Shown here: positions 9,179 through 19,451 of the stretch, piece after piece
How positions within the stretch are numbered: the stretch's first letter is position 1
Layout: each line of letters begins with the position of its first letter
Origin: a bacterium
GTDB taxonomy: Bacteria > Chloroflexota > Dormibacteria > Aeolococcales > Bog-877
Assembly: GCA_021791415.1 (NCBI GenBank)
Contig: JAJYWQ010000060.1
Span: forward strand, 1-55,889
Direction: 5' to 3'
DNA length: 55,889 bases
Position numbers and translations under genes: made by a program
Notes under the pieces: model-generated
The model's input: only the letters and a program-made list of their open reading frames with translations
Databases searched by the model: none
What the model was told of the DNA's origin: nothing

Positions 9179-9906
9179 AGCGCGGTCCCGGTGGCGGCGA
9201 TCACCAAATTGGGGGTGGTCTCGGAGCGGCGCCGCAGAGCACGCTCGAGCTCACCACGATTGTGGCCGTCCACCCGCTCCACCATCCAACCGGCTGCGGC
9301 AAACGGTGCCCCCACCCCAGTGGGCCAGCCCAGGTCGGAGCTGCGGTTGTCGACGACGATCACGGTGAGGGCGGACAGCTCCAGCAGCGTCGCCAGCCAG
9401 AGGGCCTCGTGGTTGGATCCCTCCTCAAGCTCCCCGTCGCCCAGCAGGCAGACCACGCGCGGCTCTCGCCTACCTTGGATCCGAAGACCAACTGCGATCC
9501 CGACCGCGATCGCCAGACCGTGTCCGAGCGAGCCGCTGGAGATCTCGACCCCCGGGATGAGGAGGCGGTCGGGATGGTGGCCGAGGGGAGATGCGAACGC
9601 TGAGAACTCTGGCAGCACGGAGGGCGAGATGAACCCTTTGGCGGCCAGGACAGCGTAGTAGGCGGCCGGGCCGTGGCCCTTGGAGAGGACGAAGCGGTCG
9701 CGATCCGGGTCGTCGAGGTTCTCCGGCCGCACCCGCAGCACTCGGTCGTAAAGGACCCAGAGGAGGTCGACGGTCGAGGTGGAGGCGGAGGAGTGCTTCT
9801 CGTCGCCCGACAGCAGATCCAGCAGGCCGTCGAGATCCTCGTAAGCGGCCGGCCGGACGGCGCCCGGGGCTGGCACCTGCGCGGCGTGGTCGAACTTGCT
9901 TGTCAT
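9175..9906 (-). CDS. Transketolase, N-terminal subunit
   Basis: This is the thiamine-diphosphate-binding half, 243 residues. Key features are STVDLLWVLYDRVLRV, FVLSKGHGPAAYYAVLA, EISSGSLGHGLAIAVGIAVGL, and the GDGELEEGSNHEALWLA stretch that binds the diphosphate and Mg2+, then VDNRSSDLG. It is the first gene of the pair and is read divergently from the soxR-like gene. The ATG lies directly after the candidate promoter with no room for a Shine-Dalgarno site, so translation is probably leaderless. Control by the neighbouring MerR/SoxR-type protein is an inference from the shared 62-base promoter region. Confidence 0.9.
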   Translation of the reverse strand: MTSKFDHAAQVPAPGAVRPAAYEDLDGLLDLLSGDEKHSSASTSTVDLLWVLYDRVLRVRPENLDDPDRDRFVLSKGHGPAAYYAVLAAKGFISPSVLPEFSAFASPLGHHPDRLLIPGVEISSGSLGHGLAIAVGIAVGLRIQGRREPRVVCLLGDGELEEGSNHEALWLATLLELSALTVIVVDNRSSDLGWPTGVGAPFAAAGWMVERVDGHNRGELERALRRRSETTPNLVIAATGTAL

Positions 9907-9912
9907 GTGGCC

Positions 9913-9943
9913 ATCTTCATACTTAAAGTTAGATTGATGTCAA
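9913..9943 (-). promoter_or_regulatory. Divergent promoter of transketolase genes with 19-base spacer
   Basis: On the minus strand TTGACA (9943-9938) is followed after 19 bases by GAAGAT (9918-9913), which ends six bases before ATG 9906. A 19-base spacer is typical of promoters activated by MerR-family proteins. An imperfect dyad with ends ACTTGA and TTAAGT spans the spacer. A TATGAA at 16 bases is an alternative -10. Confidence 0.45.
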
Positions 9944-9962
9944 GTAGATCTAGGCGTAACAT
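9934..9962 (+). promoter_or_regulatory. Promoter of the soxR-like gene, leaderless
   Basis: TTGATG (9934-9939), a 17-base spacer and TAACAT (9957-9962) end six bases before GTG 9969. It overlaps the divergent transketolase promoter, so one bound regulator could act on both. Confidence 0.5.
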
Positions 9963-9968
9963 TGGGCC

Positions 9969-10439
9969 GTGCCCGTCCTGCCTACCCGCGTCTCCATTGG
10001 TGAGCTCTCCAGGCGCAGCGGGGTAGCTCCCTCCGCGATCCGCTTCTACGAGTCCCGGGGCCTGCTCACGTCTGAGCGCTCCGAGGGGGGGCAGCGCCGT
10101 TTCGCGCGGGCAAACCTGCGCCGACTGGCCTTCATCTCGGCGGCCCAGCAGGTCGGCCTGACCTTGGAGGAGATCCGTGCCGCCCTGACCAGCCTGCCGG
10201 AGGGCCGAACTCCCACTCGCCAGGACTGGCAGGCGCTGTCAGCGTCGTGGCGCGCCCGGCTAGATCTCAGGATCGCGGCTCTTGAGCGCCTGCGCGACGA
10301 CCTCAGCGGCTGCATCGGCTGCGGGTGCCTGTCAATGCGCCGCTGCCGACTCCACAACAGGGGCGACGCGGCCGCGGCGGAGGGCGAGGGCTCCCGGCTG
10401 GCGCGAGCCTTCGGGACGCGCGGCCACCTCACCGGCTGA
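9969..10439 (+). CDS. soxR: SoxR-type MerR family redox-sensing regulator
   Basis: The 156-residue protein has the MerR N-terminal helix-turn-helix (SIGELSRRSGVAPSAIRFYESRGLL), the dimerisation helix, and the SoxR [2Fe-2S] motif C-x2-C-x-C-x5-C at Cys115, Cys118, Cys120 and Cys126. In known SoxR the oxidised cluster switches the protein to activator on promoters with over-long spacers. The GTG start is fixed by a -10 box six bases upstream. It faces the transketolase pair, whose product could feed NADPH-related sugar metabolism under oxidative stress; that link is inference. Confidence 0.92.
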   Translation: MPVLPTRVSIGELSRRSGVAPSAIRFYESRGLLTSERSEGGQRRFARANLRRLAFISAAQQVGLTLEEIRAALTSLPEGRTPTRQDWQALSASWRARLDLRIAALERLRDDLSGCIGCGCLSMRRCRLHNRGDAAAAEGEGSRLARAFGTRGHLTG

Positions 10440-10943
10440 GGGACGCTACGGCACAGTCGAGCCCTGGCCTGAGACGTCAAGCTCGGGTGCCTGGTCACTC
10501 ACACCACCGTCGACGACCAGTGCCATCCGGATGGAGACGTGGGAACCTACTGCAGCATCGCCTCCAGGGACACCGCCGCCGGAGTCGGCTTCCTTCCCTA
10601 CCGTTCCTCAGGCGATGCCCATGACGAACGCCCGGTCGAGGCCAAGCTCCCGCGCATGCTTTACTTCCACTTCCGCGGGCTGAGCACCTTCGTCCGCAGA
10701 GGCGGCGCCGCGTCCGGCTGCCGCACCATGCTTGCCCAGAGTGTGCTGTCATCCGGCATGCGCTGGGCCGTGCGCGGCACCAGGCCCGCCATCGTCCTGC
10801 GGGCCCAGGTGTTAAGTGCCCGCTGGTTGGGAGTAAGTCCGGCAGTGGCTCCCCTGCCAGACCAAAGTCGCCTGGCCGCAGCCCCTACGTCTTCATGGCA
10901 CGCCCGCCGGTCGGTCGCCAAACCCATGCGCGCCGACAAGGGG
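10440..10943. other. Intergenic region with unassigned open frames
   Basis: A plus-strand frame (about 10500-10946) contains a stretch HPDGDVGTYCSIASRDTAA that reads like protein, but it has no clear start signal, loses coding character after about 10700, and matches no family I know. It may be a decayed gene. Nothing else is supported. Confidence 0.3.
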
Positions 10944-10960
10944 TAGGTGGGATTGCCGCC

Positions 10961-11371
10961 GTGACCGCTCCGACGCATTACATCGAATTCCCTGGCAGCG
11001 CGCGAGAAGCCCTGACTTTCTTTGGTGAGGTCTCCGGGGCGGTCGTTGACTTGCACACCTTCGAGGAGTTCCACCGAACTGACGGACCGGCGGATGCCGT
11101 CGCGCACGGCTACCTGAAAGACGGGCCGGTGCAGCTGTCTGGCGCTGATGTGGCCGGTGGCGAGCGTCCCGTCCGATGCGAGGGCTTGATGCTGTCCCTG
11201 CTCGGCACTGGTTTCCCAGCGACTCTGAAGAAGTGGCTCTCCAAGCTCGCGGAAGGCGGCCAGGTCGTGGATGACCTGCAGATCCGGCCGTGGGGGGATT
11301 CCGACGGGCAGGTCATCGACCGGTACGGACCCCACTGGCTCATCTGGCTCCAGGGTTCATTCCGCGACTGA
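10961..11371 (+). CDS. VOC superfamily (PhnB/glyoxalase-like) protein
   Basis: The protein is about 136 residues with the vicinal-oxygen-chelate layout: HYIEFPGSAREALTFFGEVSGA opens the first beta-alpha-beta unit, and KKWLSKLAEGGQVVDDLQIRPWGDSDGQVIDRYGPHWLIWL closes the second, as in PhnB/3-demethylubiquinone-type members. The start at GTG 10961 is supported by AGGTGG about ten bases upstream; the longer frame from 10895 adds an Arg-rich, unconserved leader. The substrate is unknown. It has no evident operon partner. Confidence 0.8.
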   Translation: MTAPTHYIEFPGSAREALTFFGEVSGAVVDLHTFEEFHRTDGPADAVAHGYLKDGPVQLSGADVAGGERPVRCEGLMLSLLGTGFPATLKKWLSKLAEGGQVVDDLQIRPWGDSDGQVIDRYGPHWLIWLQGSFRD

Positions 11372-11547
11372 AGGGGGCCAGTCCTCCACCCAGTCCGCCT
11401 TGCCACCCGGCGATCGCGGGCGCCCACCCGGTTCCGACCTTCACCAGGGGGGCATGCCCGCAACTAAACCCGCCTGCGCAGCCGCCCCCTGATGAGATGC
11501 CGCGGCTGGGTGTACTGAGCGGTCGCTGCCTTGGCGGTGGGGCCCTG

Positions 11548-11844
11548 TCAGATCTGGCGGTATAGCTCGTACCTGATGGACCCGGCGGTGAACCCCAGCT
11601 TCTGGCCGAGTTGGGAGTACTCTCGATCGGTCACGGTGCGCACCTCGTGCTCCTCGTACCCGTTGAGGTCGACGTAGGCGTGGATGAGGCGGACGGTGCT
11701 CATCTTCCCGCTCAGGCCGAAGAGGGCCCTCGGTACGGCATAGCCGTGGTCGCGGGCAAAGGTCGCGTACCGTTCCACTGCCTCCCGGAAGTCTGCCAGG
11801 TGCCCTGGCTCGATCTGCCCCTGCACGTGGACCTCTACCGCCAT
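11548..11844 (-). CDS. Small dimeric alpha-beta barrel-like protein (NIPSNAP/ABM-like)
   Basis: This 98-residue protein (MAVEVHVQGQIEPGHLADFREAVERYATFA at the N-terminus, ending ELYRQI) has the strand-helix-strand-strand rhythm of dimeric alpha-beta barrel proteins such as NIPSNAP, with an HAYVDLNGYEEHEVRTVTDREYSQL middle. Function is unknown. The ATG follows GGGGGA at good distance. The frame continues upstream for another 120 codons, but that part is compositionally unlike protein. Confidence 0.65.
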   Translation of the reverse strand: MAVEVHVQGQIEPGHLADFREAVERYATFARDHGYAVPRALFGLSGKMSTVRLIHAYVDLNGYEEHEVRTVTDREYSQLGQKLGFTAGSIRYELYRQI

Positions 11845-12131
11845 GGCGTTGTCCCCCAACCCTGTCGAGTGCGCCGCCGAGTATCGCACCGCCCAGCACG
11901 GGCCGCTATGGGGTGGCGCCGGGCGGAGCGAGTTGCGGAGAGGATGGTCTGCGCAACTCGGTGGTGACGCAAGCGAACTCCGCGACGCCCGTAGACGGGT
12001 TCCTCGACTTTCCGGCGCGGTCACCGCATGGCTGGAGCCCGCCTGGCCCGGAGCTGAGACGTCGTCACGAGGAGGTCGGCCGGGGTCTGGGTCCGTGCTG
12101 TTGGCGGTTCGCCGGTCCTGCGGCGGTCGAT

Positions 12132-12506
12132 TCAGGCCCGTCCCTCGGAGTGATCCAGCTCCAGCTGTGCCGTGACCGTCGCAAGCCGCCTGTCCCTGGT
12201 CCAAAGTCTGGCGTCCGGGGTGAGCCTTGTCGCGGCCAGAAGCTGAGCGTCCACATAGCCGATGCCCGCGCCGTACAAGCCTTCCCGGTCGACCAGCCTG
12301 AGCACCTCGTCTTCGTCGGCCACCACCGCCTGTGGGAGACCGCGCAGCAACGAGATGACCTCGTCACGGTGGCGCAGGTCGCCCAGCGCCAGCTCTCCAG
12401 TGACCCATGGGTGCGCCAGCACCGCGTTGTCGTTGAGCAGACGAACCAGGGCGGCGTCTCCCGTGCGGAGGTGGTCGATCCAGATCGACGTGTCGACCAG
12501 TATCAC
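12132..12506 (-). CDS. vapC: PIN-domain ribonuclease toxin (VapC)
   Basis: This 124-residue PIN-domain protein is the toxin of a type II toxin-antitoxin module. It keeps the acidic residues expected of an RNase active site: the first Asp in ILVDTSIWIDHL, Glu in TGELALGD, Asp in IGYVDAQLLAAT and the late WTRDRRL. VapC proteins cleave tRNA or rRNA loops when freed from VapB. The start codon overlaps the stop of the upstream antitoxin gene by four bases. Length is typical. Confidence 0.92.
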   Translation of the reverse strand: MILVDTSIWIDHLRTGDAALVRLLNDNAVLAHPWVTGELALGDLRHRDEVISLLRGLPQAVVADEDEVLRLVDREGLYGAGIGYVDAQLLAATRLTPDARLWTRDRRLATVTAQLELDHSEGRA

Positions 12507-12706
12507 CGCGACAGAGGCCGACGGCGCGGCACGTCGGCAAGGGCCGGCTGGGTCCCGCCGAGTCGGGCCAGCCGCCGGGCACTCTCCCGCTCGATCAGAG
12601 CGGCCAGCGCCTCCCGCACGACGGCCGTCTTCCCGGTCTTGCCGGTGAGGCGCTGCGCTGCGGCGAGGAGGTCATCGTCCAATGCGAGAGTCGTGCGCAC
12701 GGCCAT
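12503..12706 (-). CDS. vapB: Ribbon-helix-helix antitoxin (VapB)
   Basis: This 67-residue antitoxin has an N-terminal ribbon (RTTLALDDDLLAAAQ) and two helices (KTAVVREALAALIERE), typical of VapB type II antitoxins that bind their own promoter. The C-terminal ALADVPRRRPLSR tail would neutralise the VapC active site. ATG 12706 follows a perfect AAAGGAGGAT ribosome binding site. Confidence 0.9.
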   Translation of the reverse strand: MAVRTTLALDDDLLAAAQRLTGKTGKTAVVREALAALIERESARRLARLGGTQPALADVPRRRPLSR

Positions 12707-12722
12707 CCTCCTTTAGGCACCA

Positions 12723-12740
12723 AGTCTATCATCGAATGAT
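12723..12740 (-). promoter_or_regulatory. vapBC promoter with palindromic operator
   Basis: The palindrome ATCATCGAATGAT (12728-12740; arms ATCAT/ATGAT, three-base centre) abuts a minus-strand -10 box TAGACT (12728-12723). Its position suits autorepression by VapB or VapBC. Confidence 0.5.
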
Positions 12741-12744
12741 GATG

Positions 12745-13250
12745 TAGGTGACGCCTGATGGTCCGCCCGGAGCTGCCTGGACCGCTGCCGCCGGCGACAG
12801 CGGCAACAGCGACGTGGCGCCCAACTACCGGCACCCGCCCATCGACTCCCCAGGTGAAGGTCACCGGGCGTCAGGGGCCGCCACCGGTGGGGCGCCGCAT
12901 CCAGCTCCCCACCAGCACCACCGTGGTGCCCCCGCCTGACCCTCCCGCCCACTTGAGGCCGGGACCGTGGCCATCTCTGGGTGTTCTCCGTGGGGGGAGC
13001 AGCCGAAGCCGGCGGCCGGGGCGGAGCCATGTGAAGAATGCCGCCAAGGGATGAGGACCATGCCCTCGGGGCCGGGGTGGCGCCAGGCGGGCACCGCCCA
13101 CGCCACCTGCGCGACTCCGAGGTAGGCGGGGCGGCCGCGACACCGGCGCCGCGGCCGCTTGCCGTGCGCGGCCCGGGGGCGGTCCCCGTGGAGGTGCTGG
13201 CCGGACCCCGGGGCTCCTCAGCACCGGCCGTGGGCGAGCTGACCCTCGAT
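12745..13250. other. Intergenic region, no gene seen
   Basis: This 500-base GC-rich spacer lies between vapB and the bioY stop. Open frames on both strands are long only because stop codons are rare at this composition; none shows a domain, a start signal or sensible residue usage. Confidence 0.5.
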
Positions 13251-13271
13251 CCGGGCCCGTCTAGGGCCCGG
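13251..13271. terminator. Stem-loop over the bioY stop codon
   Basis: Perfect eight-base arms CCGGGCCC and GGGCCCGG flank a five-base loop that contains the bioY stop. No T-run follows, so termination is plausible but not shown; a role in mRNA 3' protection is equally possible. Confidence 0.4.
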
Positions 13272-13860
13272 CGTGCCTCCCCGCTAGCCGCCAGGCTCCG
13301 GGCAGCAACCCCATGGCGAGCGCCGCCTTGAGGGCGTCCCCGAGCAAGAAGGGGGTGACCCCCAGGGAGACCGCTTGAGAGGCGCCGAGGTGGAGGTCCA
13401 GGGCCAGCCACGTTGCTCCCAGGAGGTAGATGAGGGCGTTGCCGACCACCATCGCCAGCAACACCCGGAGTGGGCCGCGGTCGAAGCCGCGAGCCGCCAG
13501 CGCGCCCACCACCGCGGCGGCCACGATGAAGCCCAAGATGTAACCGAAGGAGGCGCTGCCGACCACCGCCCAGCCGCCAGCCCCACCGGCGAACCATGGA
13601 AGGCCGACGAGCCCGATCCCCAAGTAGGCCACCATCCCCAGGGTGGCGCGGGGCGCCCCCAGCGCCATGCCCCCGAGGAGCACGGCCAGGGTCTGGCCGG
13701 TGATCGGCACCGGGGTGAAGGGGAGGCGTATCGAGATCTGGGCGGATAGCCCGGTCACGGCAGCGAAGCCCAGGACGAGAAGGACGTCTCGGACCAAGGT
13801 CCCGGGGATGAGGTCCGCCAGGACCAGCTCCCGCCTGCGGAGTACGGCGTCGGTCAGCAC
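13261..13860 (-). CDS. bioY: Biotin transporter S component (BioY)
   Basis: BioY is the membrane substrate-binding subunit of an ECF-type biotin importer. The 199-residue product has about six hydrophobic segments and the family signatures SIRLPFTPVPITGQTLAVLLGGMALG, YLGIGLVGLPWFAGG and GYILGF. No ATPase (BioM/EcfA) or BioN gene is adjacent, so it either borrows a shared energising module or works alone. I choose GTG 13860, as a TAGGTT box ends seven bases upstream; the frame also allows TTG 13869. Confidence 0.92.
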   Translation of the reverse strand: MLTDAVLRRRELVLADLIPGTLVRDVLLVLGFAAVTGLSAQISIRLPFTPVPITGQTLAVLLGGMALGAPRATLGMVAYLGIGLVGLPWFAGGAGGWAVVGSASFGYILGFIVAAAVVGALAARGFDRGPLRVLLAMVVGNALIYLLGATWLALDLHLGASQAVSLGVTPFLLGDALKAALAMGLLPGAWRLAGRHAGP

Positions 13861-13867
13861 CTGAGCC

Positions 13868-13873
13868 AACCTA
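13868..13873 (-). promoter_or_regulatory. Candidate -10 box (TAGGTT) of bioY
   Basis: It ends seven bases before GTG 13860, which would give a leaderless or nearly leaderless mRNA. No biotin-type riboswitch or BirA operator is recognisable. Confidence 0.4.
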
Positions 13874-13927
13874 ACCGGACAGCCAGGGCGGCGTCAACCG
13901 CCGGGCTCGAGCCCGGCGGCCGGACAG

Positions 13928-14560
13928 GTGCCCAGAACGTCATCTGTGGCTCCCGCGACGTGCGCGGCCGCGGTCTGGAATGAGCGGCGCGAGTGGGACA
14001 GCTCCGACGCCTCCCGCTTCGTGTCCACGGTCGCCGGTCAGAACGCGCTCTCGGTTCTCGACCCGGCGCGCCAGCCCTACTTGGTCACGGCGGGCGGCAC
14101 CACCCTCTAAAACGTCACCGCCCAGCCCGTCAGCGCGAAGGTCGGGAACGCCGGGCCGATCCGGGCGGCGGCGGAGCCATCTCGATGATCTGGGCAATGC
14201 CCGGCTGGCAGCATTCCTCCCCTGGTACCTCACGAGGTCTTTCCGGGCAGCCCCGGCTGCCCCAGGGCCCACCCGGGGGAAGGCCAGACCGGACGCATCT
14301 CGGCGGTTCTTAGACAACAAGGGCGGCTCCGGCGCCCTGCTCCTCCCCTGCCGCACCGCGCCGGACGCCTCGCGGCCGGCAGATGCGTTCAGAGGGGCGG
14401 GGAGGATCTACAGCAGCGAGCTGGCTCCGGCCTCGACTCCCACCGGGTGGCTCACGATCAAAGGCACCTCGTGCACGACACCGATGGGGGCCAACTCCCT
14501 GGCCCGGTCAACGCCTCCAAGACCAGGGCACCCCGCGCCCTGGCCCGCATCGGCGGCACC
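13928..14560 (+). pseudogene. Frameshifted remnant of an S53 (sedolisin) peptidase gene
   Basis: Three consecutive pieces in three different frames rebuild the C-terminal half of a sedolisin catalytic domain. Frame one ends SVLDPARQPYLVTAGGTTL at a TAA (about 14107), matching the conserved DPASxPYVTAVGGT strand. Frame two (about 14164-14220) reads GGGGAISMIWAMPGWQ, the GGGxSxFxxxPxYQ loop. Frame three (about 14350-14507) reads APDASRPADAF and then GWLTIKGTSCTTPMGA, the catalytic-serine GTSxxxP motif. The order and spacing fit the family, but the N-terminal half and any signal peptide are gone. It is not a close copy of the intact sedolisin at 37-38.7 kb. Confidence 0.75.
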
Positions 14561-14691
14561 AGGGCCGGGGGTGGTGGCCCCAACGCCATCGGCTCCGCCA
14601 GCCGCCTGATCGAAGTCCTCGGGCACCCCATCCAGATCCCCGTACGGCGTAGTGCTTGGCCATGCGGCCGCCCCTCCGCGGCCAGGTGGCC

Positions 14692-14697
14692 TACCCT
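14692..14697 (+). promoter_or_regulatory. -10 box (TACCCT) of rsmG, leaderless
   Basis: TACCCT ends exactly six bases before ATG 14704. The intervening GAGGAG resembles a ribosome binding site but is too close to the ATG to act as one. Confidence 0.45.
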
Positions 14698-14703
14698 GAG
14701 GAG

Positions 14704-15369
14704 ATGGACCCGGGGGCTGCAGTTCACAGCCGGCTGCAGAGGTACCTGGATCTCCTGTATTCCGCCAACCGGTCTTTGAACCTGACCCGCGTCCCCAGGG
14801 ACGAGGCCGGGGAGCGCCACCTTGAGGAGTCGCTCTCGCTCCTCGACCTCGCTCCCTGGGAGGACGGGGCCGAGGCGCTGGACCTCGGGAGTGGAGGGGG
14901 GCTGCCAGGGATCCCCTTGGCGCTGGCCAGGCCCGCGGTGCGCTTTCGGCTCCTGGAGCGCACCCAGAAGAAGGCGCGCTTTTTGGCAGCGGTGGCGGCC
15001 CAGCTGGAGCTCGCCAACGTCGAGGTGGTGGCCCAGGACTCCCGGGAGTACCGCTCCTCAGTGGACTTTCGCGCTCCCAACTACCTCGTCTCACGGGCGG
15101 CCCTTCCGCTGGCCCGCCTGGTCCCGGAGGTGGGGCGCATCCTGGCGCCCACGGGCACGGCGCTGCTCCTGATCTCCCCCGGGGCCGCGGGGAAGGAGAT
15201 CGAGCAGCTCTCCCGCAGGGAGGGGTTCACGGGGTTCGCGGTGCTCCGCCCGGGCCGGGCCACGGTCCTCAGGCTGCGGAGAGGCGGCGTCCCTCTTTCC
15301 ACGATGCCAGGCAGGCCAGATGGGGGGCCCACCCGAACGCCCCCTCGTGGTCCGCTGCCCAGAGGCTGA
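14704..15369 (+). CDS. rsmG: 16S rRNA (guanine527-N7)-methyltransferase (RsmG)
   Basis: RsmG methylates G527 of 16S rRNA with S-adenosylmethionine. The 221-residue product shows YLDLLYSANRSLNLTRV, the SAM-binding motif LDLGSGGGLPGIPLALARP, LLERTQKKARFLAAVA and SRAALPLARLVPEVGRIL. It stands alone, without the usual mnmG/parA/parB neighbours. Two earlier in-frame starts exist (TTG 14656, ATG 14662), but 14704 fits the family N-terminus and a -10 box. The last 30 residues are Pro/Arg-rich, and the gene's 3' end overlaps the convergent hutI by about 100 bases. Confidence 0.9.
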   Translation: MDPGAAVHSRLQRYLDLLYSANRSLNLTRVPRDEAGERHLEESLSLLDLAPWEDGAEALDLGSGGGLPGIPLALARPAVRFRLLERTQKKARFLAAVAAQLELANVEVVAQDSREYRSSVDFRAPNYLVSRAALPLARLVPEVGRILAPTGTALLLISPGAAGKEIEQLSRREGFTGFAVLRPGRATVLRLRRGGVPLSTMPGRPDGGPTRTPPRGPLPRG

Positions 15370-16447
15370 GATCGGCCCGCATCCCCAAACTGAGCGCGCC
15401 CCGATCCCCAAGGCGGAGCGAGCGGGCCCCTCCCAGGGTGGCGGCCGTGAGCGCCTCATCCACCGAGAGGCTCAGCTGGCTCACGGCCAGGTAGATCACC
15501 GGGATCATGGAGTCGGCGCCGGAGGTGCCGGGATTGTGGTCGCTCCCCAGCGCCAGGGTCGCCCCCGCGCGGAGCAGCTCCCGGGCCGGGGGGAGGGCGC
15601 GCATCGAGAGGGCGGTCATCGGACAGATGGTGGCGGCCACCCCGGCCCGGGACAGCAGATCCGCCTCCCGCTTCCCGATCCGGAGCAGGTGGTCGGCGGA
15701 GTCCGCCCCCAGCCGGGCCGCCAGCCGAGATCCCCCGGTCAGGGCCAGCTCGTCTGCATGGATCCGCATCCGCAGCCCGGCCCGACCGGCGGCCTCCAGG
15801 ATCAGCTGCGCCTCCGGCACGGTGAAGGCTCCCTGATCGCAGAAGACGTCGCAGGAGCGGGCCCCCAGCGCCAGCGCCCGCGGGCAGCTGTCCGCCACCT
15901 CTTGCACGTAGCCAGCTCGGTCGGACCTGCGCTCCGGGGGCAGCTCGTGGGCCGCCAGGTAGGTGACTGCCAGGTCGGGCAGCCCCTCCTGGGCGCGCAG
16001 GCCGGTGAGCAGGGAGACGGCCCGGAGCTCGTCCTCCACCCGGAGGTGGTAGCCGGTCTTGACCTCGGCGGTGGTGGTGCCGGAGAGCCTCCAGCCCTGG
16101 AGCCGGCGCCGCGTTGCCCTGGCCAGCTCCTCCCAGCCGGCCGCCCGGGTCTCCCGCACCGTCTGCAGGATCCCTCCCCCGCCGGCGGCGATCTCGGCGT
16201 AGGCCACCCCCTCAGACCTACGCTGGACCTCAGCCAGCCGGGGCCGCAGGTAGAGGGGGTGGGTGTGGGCGTCGATGAGCCCGGGGGTGAGCAGCAACCC
16301 CCGGCAGTCGAAGTCGTCCATCCCCGGGGCTGCCGTCCCGCTGGGCTGGACCGCCGCGATCCGCCCGTCCTCGATGACCACCTCCACCTGGGAGCGCACC
16401 GGCTCGCCGGGGGACCAGAGCCGGCCGATGTTGCGCAGGGTGGTCAC
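15269..16447 (-). CDS. hutI: Imidazolonepropionase (HutI)
   Basis: HutI hydrolyses 4-imidazolone-5-propionate to N-formimino-L-glutamate, the third step of histidine breakdown. The 392-residue amidohydrolase has the metal motif DAHTHPLYLRP (about residues 60-70), EVKTGYHLRVEDEL, RIHADELALTGGSRLAARLGADSADHL and the catalytic GSDHNPGTS. Its ATG overlaps the hutF stop by four bases. It ends the hutU-hutF-hutI transcript and converges on rsmG. Confidence 0.95.
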   Translation of the reverse strand: MTTLRNIGRLWSPGEPVRSQVEVVIEDGRIAAVQPSGTAAPGMDDFDCRGLLLTPGLIDAHTHPLYLRPRLAEVQRRSEGVAYAEIAAGGGGILQTVRETRAAGWEELARATRRRLQGWRLSGTTTAEVKTGYHLRVEDELRAVSLLTGLRAQEGLPDLAVTYLAAHELPPERRSDRAGYVQEVADSCPRALALGARSCDVFCDQGAFTVPEAQLILEAAGRAGLRMRIHADELALTGGSRLAARLGADSADHLLRIGKREADLLSRAGVAATICPMTALSMRALPPARELLRAGATLALGSDHNPGTSGADSMIPVIYLAVSQLSLSVDEALTAATLGGARSLRLGDRGALSLGMRADLSLWAADHEGAFGWAPHLACLASWKEGRRLSAA

Positions 16448-17780
16448 GGGCCCAGCTCCGCCAGCGACTGCTCAAGGAGGGCGCCGACGCTCCCCAGCCT
16501 GAGGTGCTCGCCGGCCTCCACCACCAGCTCGCCGCCCACCACCACCTGGCGGATGTCCGCCGGGTGGGCGGAGTAGACAACCTGGGCGACGGTGTCGCCG
16601 AGCTCGGCCCCGGCCAGCCGGGGCCCCTCAAGGCTGAGCGAGATGAAATCGGCGAGGCGTCCCTCCCGAAGCTCACCCGCCTCCCAGCCCAGAGAGCGGC
16701 TCCCCCCCAGGGTGGCTGCTCGGAGGAGAGCCTCCGGCTGGTGCAGCCCCCTCCGGTGGCGGCGCAGCCGCTGGTCCAGCTCCACCGCCCGGGCCTCCTC
16801 GAAGAGGTCGATGACCGCCTGGCTGTCGCTGCCCAGCGCGAGGGGGCTGCCGGCGCGCTCCAGCTCTAAGGCTGGGCAGATCCCGTCTCCCAGCTCGCGC
16901 TCCGTCGTGGGGCAGGCGCAGACGGTGGTGCCGGTCGTCCCCAGGAGCTCCCGGTCTCCCCGGCTGAGGTGGATGGCATGGACCGCGGTGGTCCCCTCTC
17001 CCAGCACGTCCAGTCGGGCCACCAGCTCCGTCGGGGACATCCCGGTCGCTTTCTCGCAGTCCCGGTTCTCGGCCAGCTGCTCGGAGAGGTGGAGATGGAG
17101 GGGGGCTCCCCTCTCCTGGGCCCACTCCCTGACCACCACCATCTCCTCCGCCCCCAGCGCGCGCACGCTGTGGATGGCCGCTCCCAGGATCACCCCGGAG
17201 GGGACCGGCAGCCGCTCCACCCGGCGACGCCATGAGCGGGCGTCACCGTCCGAGAAGCGAGCCGCGGGCCCGGTCAGCTGGCCACCCCGGAGGCCCGGGC
17301 GGAGATAGCAGGTGTCCAGCAGGGTGAGGCGGATCCCGGCCTCTCCGGCGGCCGCGACGACAGCCTCCTCCAGCAGCGGGCCGGGGTACGGGGCACCTTC
17401 GCCGCCGTGATGGAGGTAGTGGAACTCCCCCACCTGGGTGATTCCCGAGAGCACCATCTCCCCATAGGTGGCGCGGGCGAGGTGGAAGAGCTGGTCCGGG
17501 GTGATCCGGCCCGCCAGCTCGTACATCCCCCGGCGCCAGCTCCAGAAGTCGCCCGGCCGCCCCGCGGGGCGCTCCTGCCGGCCGCGAAGCGCCCTATGGA
17601 AGGCATGGGAGTGGGCGTTGGCAAGCCCGGGCAGGGTGATCCCGGAGAGCACCCGGGCGCCCGGGGGCACCGGCCGGTCCCCCAACGGGGTGAGGCTGCG
17701 AATCCGGCCTCCCTCCTCCTCGAGCCAGAGCCGCCGCTCCAGCCGCTCGCCGGTCCAGGCGAGCTCCAGGAGCCAGCCGG

Positions 17781-17784
<4 letters not shown>
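16444..17784 (-). CDS. hutF: Formimidoylglutamate deiminase (HutF)
   Basis: HutF converts N-formimino-L-glutamate to N-formyl-L-glutamate plus ammonia, the branch of histidine degradation that needs HutG to finish. The 446-residue amidohydrolase shows the metal motif [16 protein letters not shown] (about 60-75), [38 protein letters not shown] and the catalytic [21 protein letters not shown] 17784 overlaps the hutU stop by four bases. The open frame extends further upstream inside hutU and is not used. No hutG is present in the window. Confidence 0.93.

Positions 17785-19451
<1,667 letters not shown>

Noticed and set aside
13861-13927. Biotin regulator site or riboswitch at bioY
   Set aside because: No recognisable dyad or conserved RNA; only a leaderless -10 box is seen.
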